A stretch of 64,000 nucleotides of DNA. Origin: Betaproteobacteria bacterium. Lineage in GTDB: Bacteria; Acidobacteriota; Terriglobia; Acidiferrales; UBA7541. The notes under the pieces were generated by a model, which was given only the letters and a program-made list of their open reading frames with translations, made no database searches and had not been told where the DNA came from. Below, piece by piece: positions 37,468 to 47,061 of the stretch. Numbering within the stretch: position 1 is the first letter of the stretch; each line of letters starts with the position of its first letter. The DNA is taken from contig CAJCHZ010000077.1 of assembly GCA_903970165.1 (NCBI GenBank), positions 1 to 64,000 of the forward strand, in the 5' to 3' direction. Both the position numbers and the translations under genes were made by a program.

Positions 37468-39222
37468 GTGAAAAGACTGTGCGGCAGTGTGCTGTTTCTG
37501 ATTTTTCTGGCTGCGATGCCGTCCCCGGCAAAGTCTCCGGGGCTTTCCGAGATGTACGCGCAAATCCGCGCGGAAGAGACCAACAATTCCAAAATCATGT
37601 GGATTATCCATGAGATTGCCGACGTCTACGGCCCGCGCGTGACCGGTACCCCAAATTTGAAGGCCGCCGACGACTGGGCGGTCACCACGATGACCTCCTG
37701 GGGACTCGCGAACGCGCATCTCGAACCGTGGACTTTCCAGCCGCCGAGCGCGGCGACACCTGTACCGGGCTGGGAAAATATGGAGCTGTTCGCGGAAGCA
37801 GTCGCTCCTTTTCACGGCCAGCTCATGGTCCAGCCGCTAGCATGGACACCGAGCACGAATGGAGTCGTCACGTCAAAGGTGGTCATGATCCAACCGCCAG
37901 GACTGGCGCCGCCGACAGGCGCCGGATTTAATTTCTTCGGAGGCGCGCCGCCTCCAGCGGAACCGAAGTGGGCCGCTCCGCCGATGCCGCCGGCGGCAAA
38001 GCCTGCGGAAGCGAAGCAGCCCACGCAAGCGGAGCTCGATTCGTATTTGAATTCTGTGAAGGACTGGGTACATGGAGCGATCGTGTTGGTTGGGAAACAT
38101 GTGGAAGTGCCCGAGGACATGAATCCCGCGCCCATGCGGCGCCCCGAAGACGAGTGGAAATCACGCTTTGATTCCAAGAATCCGCGGCCCTTCCGCTTTC
38201 CCGAACAGCCGAAGTTGCCGGAAGGGCAATTGACGCGGCAGGAAGTCTCGCGCCAAGTGGACCAGTTTCTTGTCGACAACGGGGCCCTGGTGCGCATCAA
38301 CGACGGCGGTCGCGCGCACGGCATCATCATCGCGCAGCAAAACGGCACCTACGATTGGACACGCGCTGTGCCAACGCTGGTGATGCGCAACGAGGACTAC
38401 GGACGTATTTCGCGCGCTCTCAATGACGGGACGCAGGTCACGCTGCGCGTCAACATCCAGAACAAGGAATATCCTGAAGGCACTACCGCTTACAACGCCA
38501 TCGGCGAAATACCCGGTACAGACAAGAAAGATGAAATCGTCATGCTCGGCGGCCACTACGATTCCTGGCACGACGCCACGGGAGCCACCGACAACGGTAT
38601 CGGTTCTTCCATGATGCTGGAAGCGGTGCGCATTCTCACCGCCCTCCATGTGAAGCCGCGGAGAACGATTCGCGTCGCGCTCTGGAGCGGAGAAGAAGAA
38701 GGCCTCCTCGGCTCCCTGGCTTACGTGCAGCAGCACTTTGGCAGCTTTGAAAACCCCAAGCCGGAATTCGCCAAGCTGGACGCGTATTTCAATATCGATT
38801 CCGGTACTGGAAAGCCGCGTGGCGCCGGAGTGTTTGGACCGGCGGCCTCGGCCGATTTGATTCGCGAGGCGATGATGCCGTTCGAGGACTGGGGATTCAT
38901 GGGAGTCACGGTCAGCGACAGCCGCCGCACCGGAGGCACGGACAGCACTTCTTTCAACAACGCTGGGTTGCCCGGCATTGGACTCGCGCAAGATCCCTTT
39001 GACTACGGATCATTCACCCATCACACGAATCTCGATACCTACGAGCGCATTTACGAAGAAGACGTGCGAGAAGGCGCAGTGGAAATTGCCTCGGCGGTCT
39101 ACGCACTCGCGATGGCCGAGGAAATGGTGCCGCGTTTCAAAGCGGAGGAAATGCCAAAGCCCGCGCCGGAGCCGGCCCCGGGGTCGCTAGCCACACAAGT
39201 GCGTCACGTCCCAGCGAACTGA
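37468..39222 (+). CDS. secreted M28-family peptidase
   Basis: A 584-residue exported zinc aminopeptidase-like protein. The GTG start at 37468 has GGAGGG just upstream, and MKRLCGSVLFLIFLAAMPSP is the signal peptide. The peptidase core begins near 340 with GGHYDSWHDATGATDNG (His363, Asp375), then WSGEEEGLLGS (Glu409-411), GTDSTSFNNAGLPGIG and a late HHTNLDTYER. A Pro/Ala-rich low-complexity stretch at about 144-186 splits a PA-like insertion domain. Such enzymes remove N-terminal residues or carboxypeptidate glutamate in the periplasm. It is convergent with bglX, with a perfect hairpin between them. Confidence 0.9.
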   Translation: MKRLCGSVLFLIFLAAMPSPAKSPGLSEMYAQIRAEETNNSKIMWIIHEIADVYGPRVTGTPNLKAADDWAVTTMTSWGLANAHLEPWTFQPPSAATPVPGWENMELFAEAVAPFHGQLMVQPLAWTPSTNGVVTSKVVMIQPPGLAPPTGAGFNFFGGAPPPAEPKWAAPPMPPAAKPAEAKQPTQAELDSYLNSVKDWVHGAIVLVGKHVEVPEDMNPAPMRRPEDEWKSRFDSKNPRPFRFPEQPKLPEGQLTRQEVSRQVDQFLVDNGALVRINDGGRAHGIIIAQQNGTYDWTRAVPTLVMRNEDYGRISRALNDGTQVTLRVNIQNKEYPEGTTAYNAIGEIPGTDKKDEIVMLGGHYDSWHDATGATDNGIGSSMMLEAVRILTALHVKPRRTIRVALWSGEEEGLLGSLAYVQQHFGSFENPKPEFAKLDAYFNIDSGTGKPRGAGVFGPAASADLIREAMMPFEDWGFMGVTVSDSRRTGGTDSTSFNNAGLPGIGLAQDPFDYGSFTHHTNLDTYERIYEEDVREGAVEIASAVYALAMAEEMVPRFKAEEMPKPAPEPAPGSLATQVRHVPAN

Positions 39223-39237
39223 GAAAAGCGAACCAGT

Positions 39238-39269
39238 GTAGTGGCCAACCTTCCACGGTTGGCCACTAC
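39238..39269. terminator. Perfect 13-base inverted repeat between convergent genes
   Basis: GTAGTGGCCAACC (39238-39250) pairs exactly with GGTTGGCCACTAC (39257-39269) around a 6-base loop. It lies between the 3' ends of the M28 peptidase and bglX genes and is symmetric, so it could stop transcription from both sides. It lacks a T tract on either strand. A dispersed palindromic repeat is the alternative. Confidence 0.6.
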
Positions 39270-39308
39270 CAGCTCCACGGCTCCAGCTTGTGGACGTTCA
39301 CCCCACCT

Positions 39309-41627
39309 CTATTGCGTGACAACAAAGTCGCCGTGCAAAGTCGCATTCGAATTGCCGCCAACCCAGACGTCAAACTTCGACGCTTCTTCGACCCAGGCTT
39401 TTTTCGCTGTGCTCCAATAGGTCAACTCTTCTTTTCCAATCGAAAAATGCACGGTCTTTTTTTCGTCGGCGGCCAGTGTAAAGCGCTGGAATCCCTTAAG
39501 CTCGCGTACCGGCCGCGAAGTGCTGCCATATTGTTGATGAATGTAAAGCTGAGCGACTTCATCCGCGGTGGAAGCACCGGTGTTTTCGACGTCGACGCTG
39601 ACATCCATGCTGTCTCCAGACTTGAGCTGCGTCTGGCTCAATTTCAAATTGGAAAACTGGAATGTGGAATAGCTTAGGCCGTAGCCAAATGGATAAAGAG
39701 GCGTGCTTTCTTCGTCCCAGTAGCGCTTGCCCTGACTTTCCGGAGCCTGGGTTGTGTTGTGGGCATAATAGGTGGAAACCTGGCCGACATCTCGCACCCA
39801 TGTAAAGGGCAACTTGCCTCCGGGAACGGCGTCGCCGAAGAGGAGATTGGCGATTGCATTGCCGCCTTGGGTGCCCGGATACCAGGCGTCCAGAATCGCG
39901 GGAATATGTTCAGAGGCCCATTTGATGTCGAGTGGACGGCCATTGAGAAGGACGAGCACAACTGGTTTTCCGGTGGCGGCGACGGCTTCGAGAAGTTCTT
40001 CTTCGCGCCCCGGAAGGTCGAGCGATTCGCGTGAAGCGGATTCTCCGCTCATGTTTTGTGCTTCACCAAGGACAAGAATGGCGAGATCAGAAGAGTTTGC
40101 GAGGTGTGTGGCGTTGGAGAATTCCTCAGTGGATTGCTGATCGGTCCAGACAGGTGCTGGCTTCAGGCCCAGGATGGGGTCGAGCATGGAGGGAGTCTTG
40201 CGTCTAATCTGGACGCCTTGTGCAAAGGAGACCTCGGCCTGGGAACCGAGCTTGCTTTTCAAGCCTTCGAGAACTGTGACGGTTTCGGCAAGGTCGTGTC
40301 GGAAAGCCCACGATCCAAGAGTGTCTATCTTGGAGTCTGCAAGAGGGCCAATGACGGCAATTTTCTTGTAGGCGGTCTTGCTGAGGGGAAGAAGTTCGTG
40401 CTCATTGCGAAGCAGCACCGCAGTCCGTTCCGCGGCCAGCCGCGAAGCGACCCGATGTTCGGGCATCGCCAGAATCTGCTTTGAGCGCGCCTCGTCCACG
40501 TAGGGATGCTCGAAGAGGCCGAGGCGGATTTTCATTTCCAGGATTGGCCGCGCCGCTTCCTCAATTTCCTGCGCAGTGATTTCCCCGCGTTCGACAGCCG
40601 TGGCGAGGCTCTTTGAATAGGCCGTGAAACCGAGAGCCATTTCCATATTAACGCCCGCCTTGAAAGCATAAACCCCAGCCTGGTAGGTGTCTTTGGCAAA
40701 CCGATGAATCTCAAGGCTCTTCACAGAGTTCGCGTCGCTGACCACGAAACCGCTGAATTTCCATTGCTCGCGGAGAACGTCGTGCAGCAGCCAGCGATTG
40801 CCAGTGGCGGGCACATCGTTCAAGTCCAGATAGGCGCTCATCGCGGTGCCGATGCCCGCTTTCACGGCAGCGTGAAACGGCGCAAGGTAGACGTTGTACA
40901 ACAAAGTGTCGGGAATGTAGGCCTCGTCGTAATCGCGGCCGCCGATCGCGGCGCCGTAGCCTGCGAAATGTTTCATGCACGCGAGGATGTGATCCGGTGC
41001 GCCGATGTAGTCGCCCTGAAATCCGCGCACCTGTGCAGCGGCCATTGCCGAGCCTAGATAGGGATCTTCACCGGCACCTTCGACGATGCGGCCCCACCGC
41101 GGATCACGCGCGATGTCCAACATGGGCGCAAAAGCCCAATGGATCCCGACAGAGCGGGCTTCTTTTGCGGCGATAGTCTGCGCTTTGGTGGCAGCGGAAG
41201 GATCCCACGATGCGGCCATGGCAATCGGCACTGGAAAAATGGTGCGGAATCCGTGGATGACGTCGAATCCAAAGAGGAGAGGTATGTGCATGCGGGTCTG
41301 GTCTACGGCTAGGTGCTGAAGGCGGTTGGTTTCCGCCGGATCGGTAACAAAGAGTACCGAACCCAGCTGTCCTTTGGAGACGGCGTCATCAACCGTTTTA
41401 GCGGGGCCGAAATTGAAGAGCTGGCTGAGCTGCCCGATTTTTTCGTCAAGCGTCATTTTCTGAAGCAAGGCGTCGGCACGCTGGCGCACGGTTTGCTCGT
41501 CCGGCGGCGTATCGCCCGGGCTTTGCGAGAAGGCAAACGGAGCGCAGGCAACAACGATAAGCATCGAGCGCAAAAAGATTTTCCGTGCGTTCATTCGTGA
41601 AGAACCAGGGGCTATTGCGGTTTTCAT
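39309..41627 (-). CDS. bglX: periplasmic beta-glucosidase, GH3 family
   Basis: A 772-residue exported GH3 enzyme that releases glucose or xylose from beta-linked oligosaccharides. The start is ATG 41627, five bases after GGAGGG; a GTG six bases earlier is too close to that site. The signal peptide covers about 15-35. The GH3 N-terminal barrel has FGFDVIHGFRTIFP, MLDIARDPRWGRIVEGAGED, CMKHFAGYG and the nucleophile Asp298 in GFVVSDANSV. The C-terminal half has AVIGPLADSKIDTLGSWAF, WYPGTQGGNAIANLLFG, YPFGYGLSYSTF and a fibronectin-III-like end. Length and order match BglX. It runs convergent with the M28 gene, and an unrelated hydrolase lies upstream. Confidence 0.93.
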   Translation of the reverse strand: MKTAIAPGSSRMNARKIFLRSMLIVVACAPFAFSQSPGDTPPDEQTVRQRADALLQKMTLDEKIGQLSQLFNFGPAKTVDDAVSKGQLGSVLFVTDPAETNRLQHLAVDQTRMHIPLLFGFDVIHGFRTIFPVPIAMAASWDPSAATKAQTIAAKEARSVGIHWAFAPMLDIARDPRWGRIVEGAGEDPYLGSAMAAAQVRGFQGDYIGAPDHILACMKHFAGYGAAIGGRDYDEAYIPDTLLYNVYLAPFHAAVKAGIGTAMSAYLDLNDVPATGNRWLLHDVLREQWKFSGFVVSDANSVKSLEIHRFAKDTYQAGVYAFKAGVNMEMALGFTAYSKSLATAVERGEITAQEIEEAARPILEMKIRLGLFEHPYVDEARSKQILAMPEHRVASRLAAERTAVLLRNEHELLPLSKTAYKKIAVIGPLADSKIDTLGSWAFRHDLAETVTVLEGLKSKLGSQAEVSFAQGVQIRRKTPSMLDPILGLKPAPVWTDQQSTEEFSNATHLANSSDLAILVLGEAQNMSGESASRESLDLPGREEELLEAVAATGKPVVLVLLNGRPLDIKWASEHIPAILDAWYPGTQGGNAIANLLFGDAVPGGKLPFTWVRDVGQVSTYYAHNTTQAPESQGKRYWDEESTPLYPFGYGLSYSTFQFSNLKLSQTQLKSGDSMDVSVDVENTGASTADEVAQLYIHQQYGSTSRPVRELKGFQRFTLAADEKKTVHFSIGKEELTYWSTAKKAWVEEASKFDVWVGGNSNATLHGDFVVTQ

Positions 41628-41709
41628 TCGCACCCTCCAAAAGAACGCGCCATCCTATCGGAATTGTGTCCTGCGAAGCTAGCCGAAAAAATCTCAGGGC
41701 AGAAAAAGA

Positions 41710-43755
41710 TTACTTCTGTCCGGTGACTTCGTTCCACTCGCGTTTGCCGCGTTCGAGCAAGGTGGGCAAATCTTCGCGCAGCAGGAAGCGCTCATGGACC
41801 AGCTTCATGGCCGCTTCCGCGAACTTTCCCATGTATTCGTCGCGCGAAGCGTAGCGCTCCGCAACGGAAAGCCGCGGATCGCCGGATGGGCCGCGCTCCG
41901 CAGCCGTTTTCGCGAAGGGAATGAACGAGCCGTAAAAGCTGAGACGCAAATCAGAGAGCCCTATACTGGGATCACGCAGATTCCAGCCGGTATAGGTGGC
42001 GAGCGGAACCTGCAACTCCGGAAGGCGCACGCCGCCGGAGTCGTTTCCGTCAGCGTCCGATTGCGGCACCAGCACAGCAAACGGCTTTCCAACCTTAGGA
42101 GGCTCGATCGTGAAGATTCCGTTCTTCCATTGCGGGCCAAAATCCAGGTGATACGCAAGACTCGCTTCATGCGGTTTGTTGACGCCCGGAATTTTCGGGA
42201 AATTCCATTTTGCCAGCGGCACGAGCGTCCCATCAGCAATCTTCGGATACGTGGAAGGCGGCGGCTCGGCGCCGTCTTTCACCCACTGGTCCATATCTGT
42301 AATCAGAGCCCGCCAGTACCACTGGACCGGATTTGGGTTGTGGAGTTGCTGGGCGGAGGAATCGGGCGAGCCGGGATAGGACTTTTTGGGTGGGAATTGC
42401 GCGGTGAAATGCTGCAGCCCGGCAAGCAAATAGACGCGGACATTTTCCCCGAGTTTCGCGTCGGCCGTGCCATCGGGAGAAGTATGAATCAAGGAGGCAG
42501 CGCGACCCCAATATTCGTAGGAAGTGTTGGTCAAAAAAAGCTTTGGCGTTTTGCGGGATTTGTTCGAAGCGTCGAGGAGGCCGGCTGTTTCGCCGGTTTC
42601 GGGGTCGGTTTCGGGGAGATCGGTGAAAGGGAAGAGATCGGTGGGGAAGTAGAGGCTGGAGAGCGGCTGCGCGTCGCGCGAAGGTTGCGCAAAACGGTGA
42701 TTAAAACTGCCGCGGCCGCCGCCGGCAACGTGGGCGATGACGCCATCCATTACCTGGCGATCTTGTTCGTCGGCATTGAAATCCTGATAAAGAAAATCAC
42801 GCAGAAAGCGGCCGCTTTGCGAAATGCCGACGGCGTAAACGCGATGAACCGGGGCAGTAGATTGCGGGTCGTATTTCAAATAGGAAAGAAAATCGCGGAC
42901 GGAGGCGAAGCCCAAACCGACAACGGAGGGATCTTTTGCTTCGTAAACGACCTCATAAATCTTTCCAGCAAGAAATCCACCCTCCAGATGAATGAAATGA
43001 GAATTGGGGGCGAGTTTGCCGTCCACCGTGCGAGCAAAACTCCATTGCGCGCGAGGAATCGTCTGGCGGGCGCTTTCCGGAGTGTCGCGCACGGTCAAAA
43101 TATTTTTCGCGCTGGCCGCGTCGGCTACGGGATAGCTTTTGCCGCCGGTAGGCCCGAGCAAGGAATGGCCGAGCGGCATGTCCTCCGTTTTTTGCGCGGG
43201 AGTAAAATCCGAGCGCACCAGGCCGCGAATTTCTTTTCCGCCGGGATCGTGGGCAATAGGAGCAAGAAGTTTGAGCCGGTCCCCTTCATCGGGGATATCG
43301 AATTCCCAGCCGACCCAGGCAACCGTGTAGCCTTGGCGCATCAGAAAGCCGTCGCCAACTTCCGCTTCGACAGGATAATCTCCACGGCCGTCCACGATGT
43401 AATGGATTCCTTTTCCACCGCGGTTGGAAACTTCGAAGAGCACGGAGCCGTTTCCTTTGTTCATGTCTTTCGGCTTCAGAAGATAGAGGTCGGCGGAAAA
43501 TTCAACTTCGCCCTGCGCGTTGCGCGGCGCTTTATCGAGATCGACGATCCGCGCGTTGTGAATGTTCTTTGGATCGACCCCAAAATAGACCCGACCGACG
43601 ATTTTTTCGTAAGCTCCGGCGAGCCCGAATGGTTTTCCTTCCTGGATGTCCATGCGGGAAATAATCTCGACGCGAGTGACGTGAGCGCCGGCAGGAGAGC
43701 AAACAATCGCAGCTGTCAAAAACAAACAAAGGAAATACGAGCATACGCGACGCAT
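41710..43755 (-). CDS. secreted alpha/beta hydrolase-domain protein (Abhydrolase_10-like)
   Basis: A 681-residue exported protein. The signal peptide is MRRVCSYFLCLFLTAAIVCS. Family features are VEIISRMDIQEGKPFGLAGA at the N-terminus, LFEVSNRGGKG, WVGWEFDIPDEGDRLKLLAP and the nucleophile region VYAVGISQSGRFLRDFLYQD (Ser312 likely). ATG 43755 follows a GGAGGT ribosome site. It lies 30 bases after the 801-residue hydrolase on the same strand, so they probably form a two-gene unit. Substrate unknown; esters of carbohydrates or lipids are plausible. A long antisense open frame covers it but looks like a codon-usage shadow. Confidence 0.82.
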   Translation of the reverse strand: MRRVCSYFLCLFLTAAIVCSPAGAHVTRVEIISRMDIQEGKPFGLAGAYEKIVGRVYFGVDPKNIHNARIVDLDKAPRNAQGEVEFSADLYLLKPKDMNKGNGSVLFEVSNRGGKGIHYIVDGRGDYPVEAEVGDGFLMRQGYTVAWVGWEFDIPDEGDRLKLLAPIAHDPGGKEIRGLVRSDFTPAQKTEDMPLGHSLLGPTGGKSYPVADAASAKNILTVRDTPESARQTIPRAQWSFARTVDGKLAPNSHFIHLEGGFLAGKIYEVVYEAKDPSVVGLGFASVRDFLSYLKYDPQSTAPVHRVYAVGISQSGRFLRDFLYQDFNADEQDRQVMDGVIAHVAGGGRGSFNHRFAQPSRDAQPLSSLYFPTDLFPFTDLPETDPETGETAGLLDASNKSRKTPKLFLTNTSYEYWGRAASLIHTSPDGTADAKLGENVRVYLLAGLQHFTAQFPPKKSYPGSPDSSAQQLHNPNPVQWYWRALITDMDQWVKDGAEPPPSTYPKIADGTLVPLAKWNFPKIPGVNKPHEASLAYHLDFGPQWKNGIFTIEPPKVGKPFAVLVPQSDADGNDSGGVRLPELQVPLATYTGWNLRDPSIGLSDLRLSFYGSFIPFAKTAAERGPSGDPRLSVAERYASRDEYMGKFAEAAMKLVHERFLLREDLPTLLERGKREWNEVTGQK

Positions 43756-43785
43756 AAGCGACCTCCGAAGATGCCTCAGCCTATA

Positions 43786-46191
43786 TCACTGTTTGCCGAA
43801 GCCAACCTGGCTGATGCAGATTTTGTACATTGCCGTACGATCGAACTTCAGCCGAACAATGCTGAGTTTTGTCGGGTCGAATTTTCTGGAATTGTCAGCG
43901 GCCGGAAACTCGGAGAGCGGCGCGCGCACGGTCTGAAATTCTGTTTCCCAGTCCTGATCAAACCCTTTTTCGTCGAGAATAGCGAGCTTTGTGAATTTCT
44001 CCTTGAACGGAGGAGGAATCGTCATGAAGCGGCTTAGGGCCGCGCTTGCCCTTGCACCGTCGCTGGTTACGAGTTCAATGGTGAAATCGGGAGAGCCGCG
44101 TTCTTTTTTCTTGTCTTTGTCGTCGCCTTTTTCTTTCTTCTTATCTTTGTCTTTTTTGCCGTCTTTTTCGTCGTCTTTTTTCTTTCCGGGCGGGTCTACG
44201 TCTTCGTCCATGGGCGCGATCGAAAGTTCCAAGGTGGAGTCCGGCCCCAGTTGCCAGTCTGCGGCTGCTGTCGCCGGCAAAGTGATGGTGTAAGTAGGCG
44301 CGGGAGCGTCCTTCACGCGGTTCCATCCGAGAAAGACGCCGTTGTAGCCGCGATCGCCCGAGCGCCAAGGAATGGGAGCCTCGTTCCAGACAGTTAAATT
44401 TTGCCCTTCGATGTGGCCGCCCGGAGCGGTAGTCGTGGTGAGGTCCGCGTCTTCGTCGAAAGAAGCGAGGGGAATGTAGTTCGTGTCCTGATAGCGATTC
44501 ATGTAGAGCGTGTCCGGCAGCCAGTCGCGTGCAACGCGCCAATCTTCAAAGAGCGGGACGTATTCGCGATGATCTTTCAGAGTGGCTTCGAGGAAGGCGG
44601 AAATATAGGTTTTCGAAATGCGGCGCTGCTCTTCTCCCGGCATGAGCGGCTTCAGATTCAGGAGCCAACCGAGAGGTTTTCCGGCGTCATCGTTGCCCCA
44701 GACGGTGTTGAATTGGCCATGATTCGCGCGATAGGCGTAGATTTCAGCTTTGAACCAGGGGCCAGGTTGCGTGTAACGGACGTGGTCCCACTGCCGACTG
44801 CCGTGGAAAGAAGAGACGTCCATGTCATGAGCGCCTTGCAGGGTCAAATAGCTGACATCTTCAATCCAACGGTATTGGCCGGCGGGCTTGTATTGGCCAT
44901 CAACGGGGGCGATGGCGACGACGGCCTTGATCGAAAAGTTGTAATCGAATTTGATGTTGGCGTCATCGGGATCGTACTTCATGCGATTGAAGGCCGCGGC
45001 GGTGGCGGCAGCTTCGCCGCCGCGAGAATGGCCCATCACCGCGATGCGCGACATATCCACTTTTCCCTGAAATGGATTGCCGGCGGTTTTGTTCCATTCC
45101 TGCCAGAGTTTCAAATGTTCAAGTAGCATCCAGCCGCGAACCGCTTGCTGCTTTGGCGGGTCGTTGAAAAGCCCGCTGTTCAGGAAATTTTCATCGATGG
45201 AAGCCAGGAGGATGCCGCGGCTGGCTAACAATTCGCCAAGATAGGCGTAGCCCGGATCGGAAAACGCGGCCATGTTGTGATTTCCGTGGACAATGAGGGC
45301 GAGGGGAAAGGGTCCGGGCCCCTCGGGATACCAGACGCGTGCGTTCAACGGCAGCTTGTCCATGTCGAAGCCCCAGTATTTCTTGCGTGACCAGCGCTTC
45401 CAGCCTTCGAAATCCTTGAAAAAGTCGGACGCGTCCACCGTGTGGGTCTTGATGGCCACACGGGAGCCGTATTCGGGGCGACGAATGTCGTTGCCGACTC
45501 CGTAGAATAGCTCTTGAACGTGGAACGGGCCCATCGCCGAAGGATCTGGCGCGGCCAGTTTCGCGGGCATAGAGGCGGCGGGAGGTTTCCAGGTGATGAG
45601 CTTATCCAGGGTGCCGGCGTGAGCAAGAAGCCAGACGAAATAAATATTGGCTGCGAGGGAGAGAAGGAAGAGAACAGAGACAAGGATTTTTTTGCTAGGC
45701 GCGGATGGAGCGAAATTGCCAAAGAAAAATGTGGCAATCGTGGCGCCGAGAATTCCCGTGGCGAGGCCGACAACGATGGCTATTGTAAGGCCTAGATCCG
45801 GTGGCCCCCAAAGGGCCATCACAATCGTGCAGGAACCGATGATCACCCCGGTGGCGAAGCGAGGCAGGTGTCGCGCGATGCTGAGAACCAAAATGACGAG
45901 GGCAGTGACCAGCGGAATCAATATAACGGCGACGAGGATGCAAAAAGTGAAATCGAAGAGATAACCAAAGCCGGTCTCGATATACAAGCCGCCGATGATG
46001 ACGCACACGGCCGCTGCAACAAGCGTTCCCCATACCGCGCCGCGACGTGCTTCGGGGCCGGGACGAATCACGGCCCACTGTTTGGAACTCCATTCGCGAA
46101 CTTTTCGCCAGCGAGATTTTCCGACAGGCGGCAGCGAAGCGCTCGTCGTTACAGGTGCGGTGATATCGGCGGAAATTTCTTCGGTCGCCAT
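43786..46191 (-). CDS. membrane-anchored alpha/beta hydrolase with Lys/Asp-rich linker
   Basis: An 801-residue protein with about five N-terminal helices (53-72, 78-105, 113-130, 134-157, 169-190), then an alpha/beta hydrolase domain with LIVHGNHN (299-306) and the nucleophile elbow MGHSRGGE (Ser389). Near 669-698 lies a low-complexity Lys/Asp/Glu run, followed by a final beta-rich domain of about 100 residues (FTIELVTSDGARASAALSRF onward). The hydrolase most resembles chlorophyllase/dienelactone-hydrolase-like enzymes. The charged run probably acts as a flexible linker outside the membrane. It lies just upstream of the secreted hydrolase gene, 30 bases apart. Substrate unknown. Confidence 0.8.
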   Translation of the reverse strand: MATEEISADITAPVTTSASLPPVGKSRWRKVREWSSKQWAVIRPGPEARRGAVWGTLVAAAVCVIIGGLYIETGFGYLFDFTFCILVAVILIPLVTALVILVLSIARHLPRFATGVIIGSCTIVMALWGPPDLGLTIAIVVGLATGILGATIATFFFGNFAPSAPSKKILVSVLFLLSLAANIYFVWLLAHAGTLDKLITWKPPAASMPAKLAAPDPSAMGPFHVQELFYGVGNDIRRPEYGSRVAIKTHTVDASDFFKDFEGWKRWSRKKYWGFDMDKLPLNARVWYPEGPGPFPLALIVHGNHNMAAFSDPGYAYLGELLASRGILLASIDENFLNSGLFNDPPKQQAVRGWMLLEHLKLWQEWNKTAGNPFQGKVDMSRIAVMGHSRGGEAAATAAAFNRMKYDPDDANIKFDYNFSIKAVVAIAPVDGQYKPAGQYRWIEDVSYLTLQGAHDMDVSSFHGSRQWDHVRYTQPGPWFKAEIYAYRANHGQFNTVWGNDDAGKPLGWLLNLKPLMPGEEQRRISKTYISAFLEATLKDHREYVPLFEDWRVARDWLPDTLYMNRYQDTNYIPLASFDEDADLTTTTAPGGHIEGQNLTVWNEAPIPWRSGDRGYNGVFLGWNRVKDAPAPTYTITLPATAAADWQLGPDSTLELSIAPMDEDVDPPGKKKDDEKDGKKDKDKKKEKGDDKDKKKERGSPDFTIELVTSDGARASAALSRFMTIPPPFKEKFTKLAILDEKGFDQDWETEFQTVRAPLSEFPAADNSRKFDPTKLSIVRLKFDRTAMYKICISQVGFGKQ

Positions 46192-46382
46192 CGGTTTTAC
46201 CCAAGCTTTCGGTTTGCAGCGTCACGACGACGGCATTGTACACGGAGTCTCGCGCTACGTTCGCAGGATTGCCACCCACGCGGACGATTCAGATTCTTTT
46301 GGAGCTGAGGTTATTCATAGTGAGTCATTTCGGCCAGGAAAGAATGCGCCCACGCGAGACTTGGGACTGCTTCTCGAGACTT

Positions 46383-46721
46383 CTAACGGAAAGAAGCGAC
46401 GGCGAGTTGGGGGTCTTCAAAGACTTCAAAAAGAGAGAGAACGCGCACCAATTGGAGAGTCTGCACGGCGAATTTGGAGGGATTAAGGAGTTTTAAGGAG
46501 CCGCCGCGCTGCTTGACGTTGGTGAGGAAACGAACGAGCAGCCCGATTCCGCTGGAGTCAAGTGTAGGAACTTCTTGAAGGTCCAGAAGGAAGCGTGAGT
46601 GGCCTTCATTGAGCAAGTCGGTCACGGTCGCGTTAAGCCGATCAAGGGGCTCACCAAGGTTGAGGCGGCCGCGGAGCGTTATGATTTTCACATTGGATTG
46701 AGTGCGGACTTCGATCTCCAA
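46383..46721 (-). CDS. STAS-domain anti-sigma factor antagonist-like protein
   Basis: A 112-residue STAS-domain protein. The probable phosphorylation site is Ser in VPTLDSSGIGLLVRFL, as in SpoIIAA/RsbV. LEIEVRTQSNVKIITLRGRL begins the domain. The TTG at 46721 is preferred because GGAGG lies exactly 7 bases before it; the longer frame to 46805 starts with an unrelated Arg-rich tail. Such proteins are switched by serine kinases and PP2C phosphatases in partner-switching circuits. No kinase or sigma gene is adjacent, so the partners lie elsewhere. The interval 46192-46382 shows nothing recognisable. Confidence 0.85.
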   Translation of the reverse strand: MEIEVRTQSNVKIITLRGRLNLGEPLDRLNATVTDLLNEGHSRFLLDLQEVPTLDSSGIGLLVRFLTNVKQRGGSLKLLNPSKFAVQTLQLVRVLSLFEVFEDPQLAVASFR

Positions 46722-47061
46722 GAAGACGCCTCCAGGGCCCGCGGCAGGCATGCAGAGATGCGAGCGCGCCCGCGGCACAGAACGGTAGTTGCTACGGTCT
46801 CGCACAACTTAGAAGAACCGCCGAAAATTTGCAAGCAAGTGGAACGTGGGAAGCTTGATTTGAGTTTTCGGCGGGTTCTGACTTGGGCGCCGGACAAACC
46901 CGGGCTACAAGGGCAAAACGAATTAGGAAGCTACCGAGCGAGGACGAGATTTGTGCCGTTTTTAGCTGGGCAGGGCACTCGTTGCTTCCCAACTTCAGCA
47001 GCGAGTGCCGGGCTAGGTAGTCCTTATCTTTGGTTAGTTGGCGTTTAGGTTGGCCTTCGGG
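46722..47061. other. Intergenic region with a hairpin
   Basis: No convincing gene in this 340-base stretch. GCACTCGTTGC (46975-46985) pairs with GCAGCGAGTGC (46998-47008) with one G-T pair, forming a stem near the 3' end of the subtilase gene. It may help end that transcript, but a T tract is missing. Confidence 0.4.

Noticed and set aside
41794-44037. 747-codon open frame on the plus strand, antisense to the secreted hydrolase gene
   Set aside because: It mirrors the coding frame of the opposite gene. Its product is Arg/Phe/Gly-rich without domains, and the minus-strand gene has a signal peptide, ribosome site and hydrolase motifs. Codon bias in GC-rich genes commonly opens such shadows.
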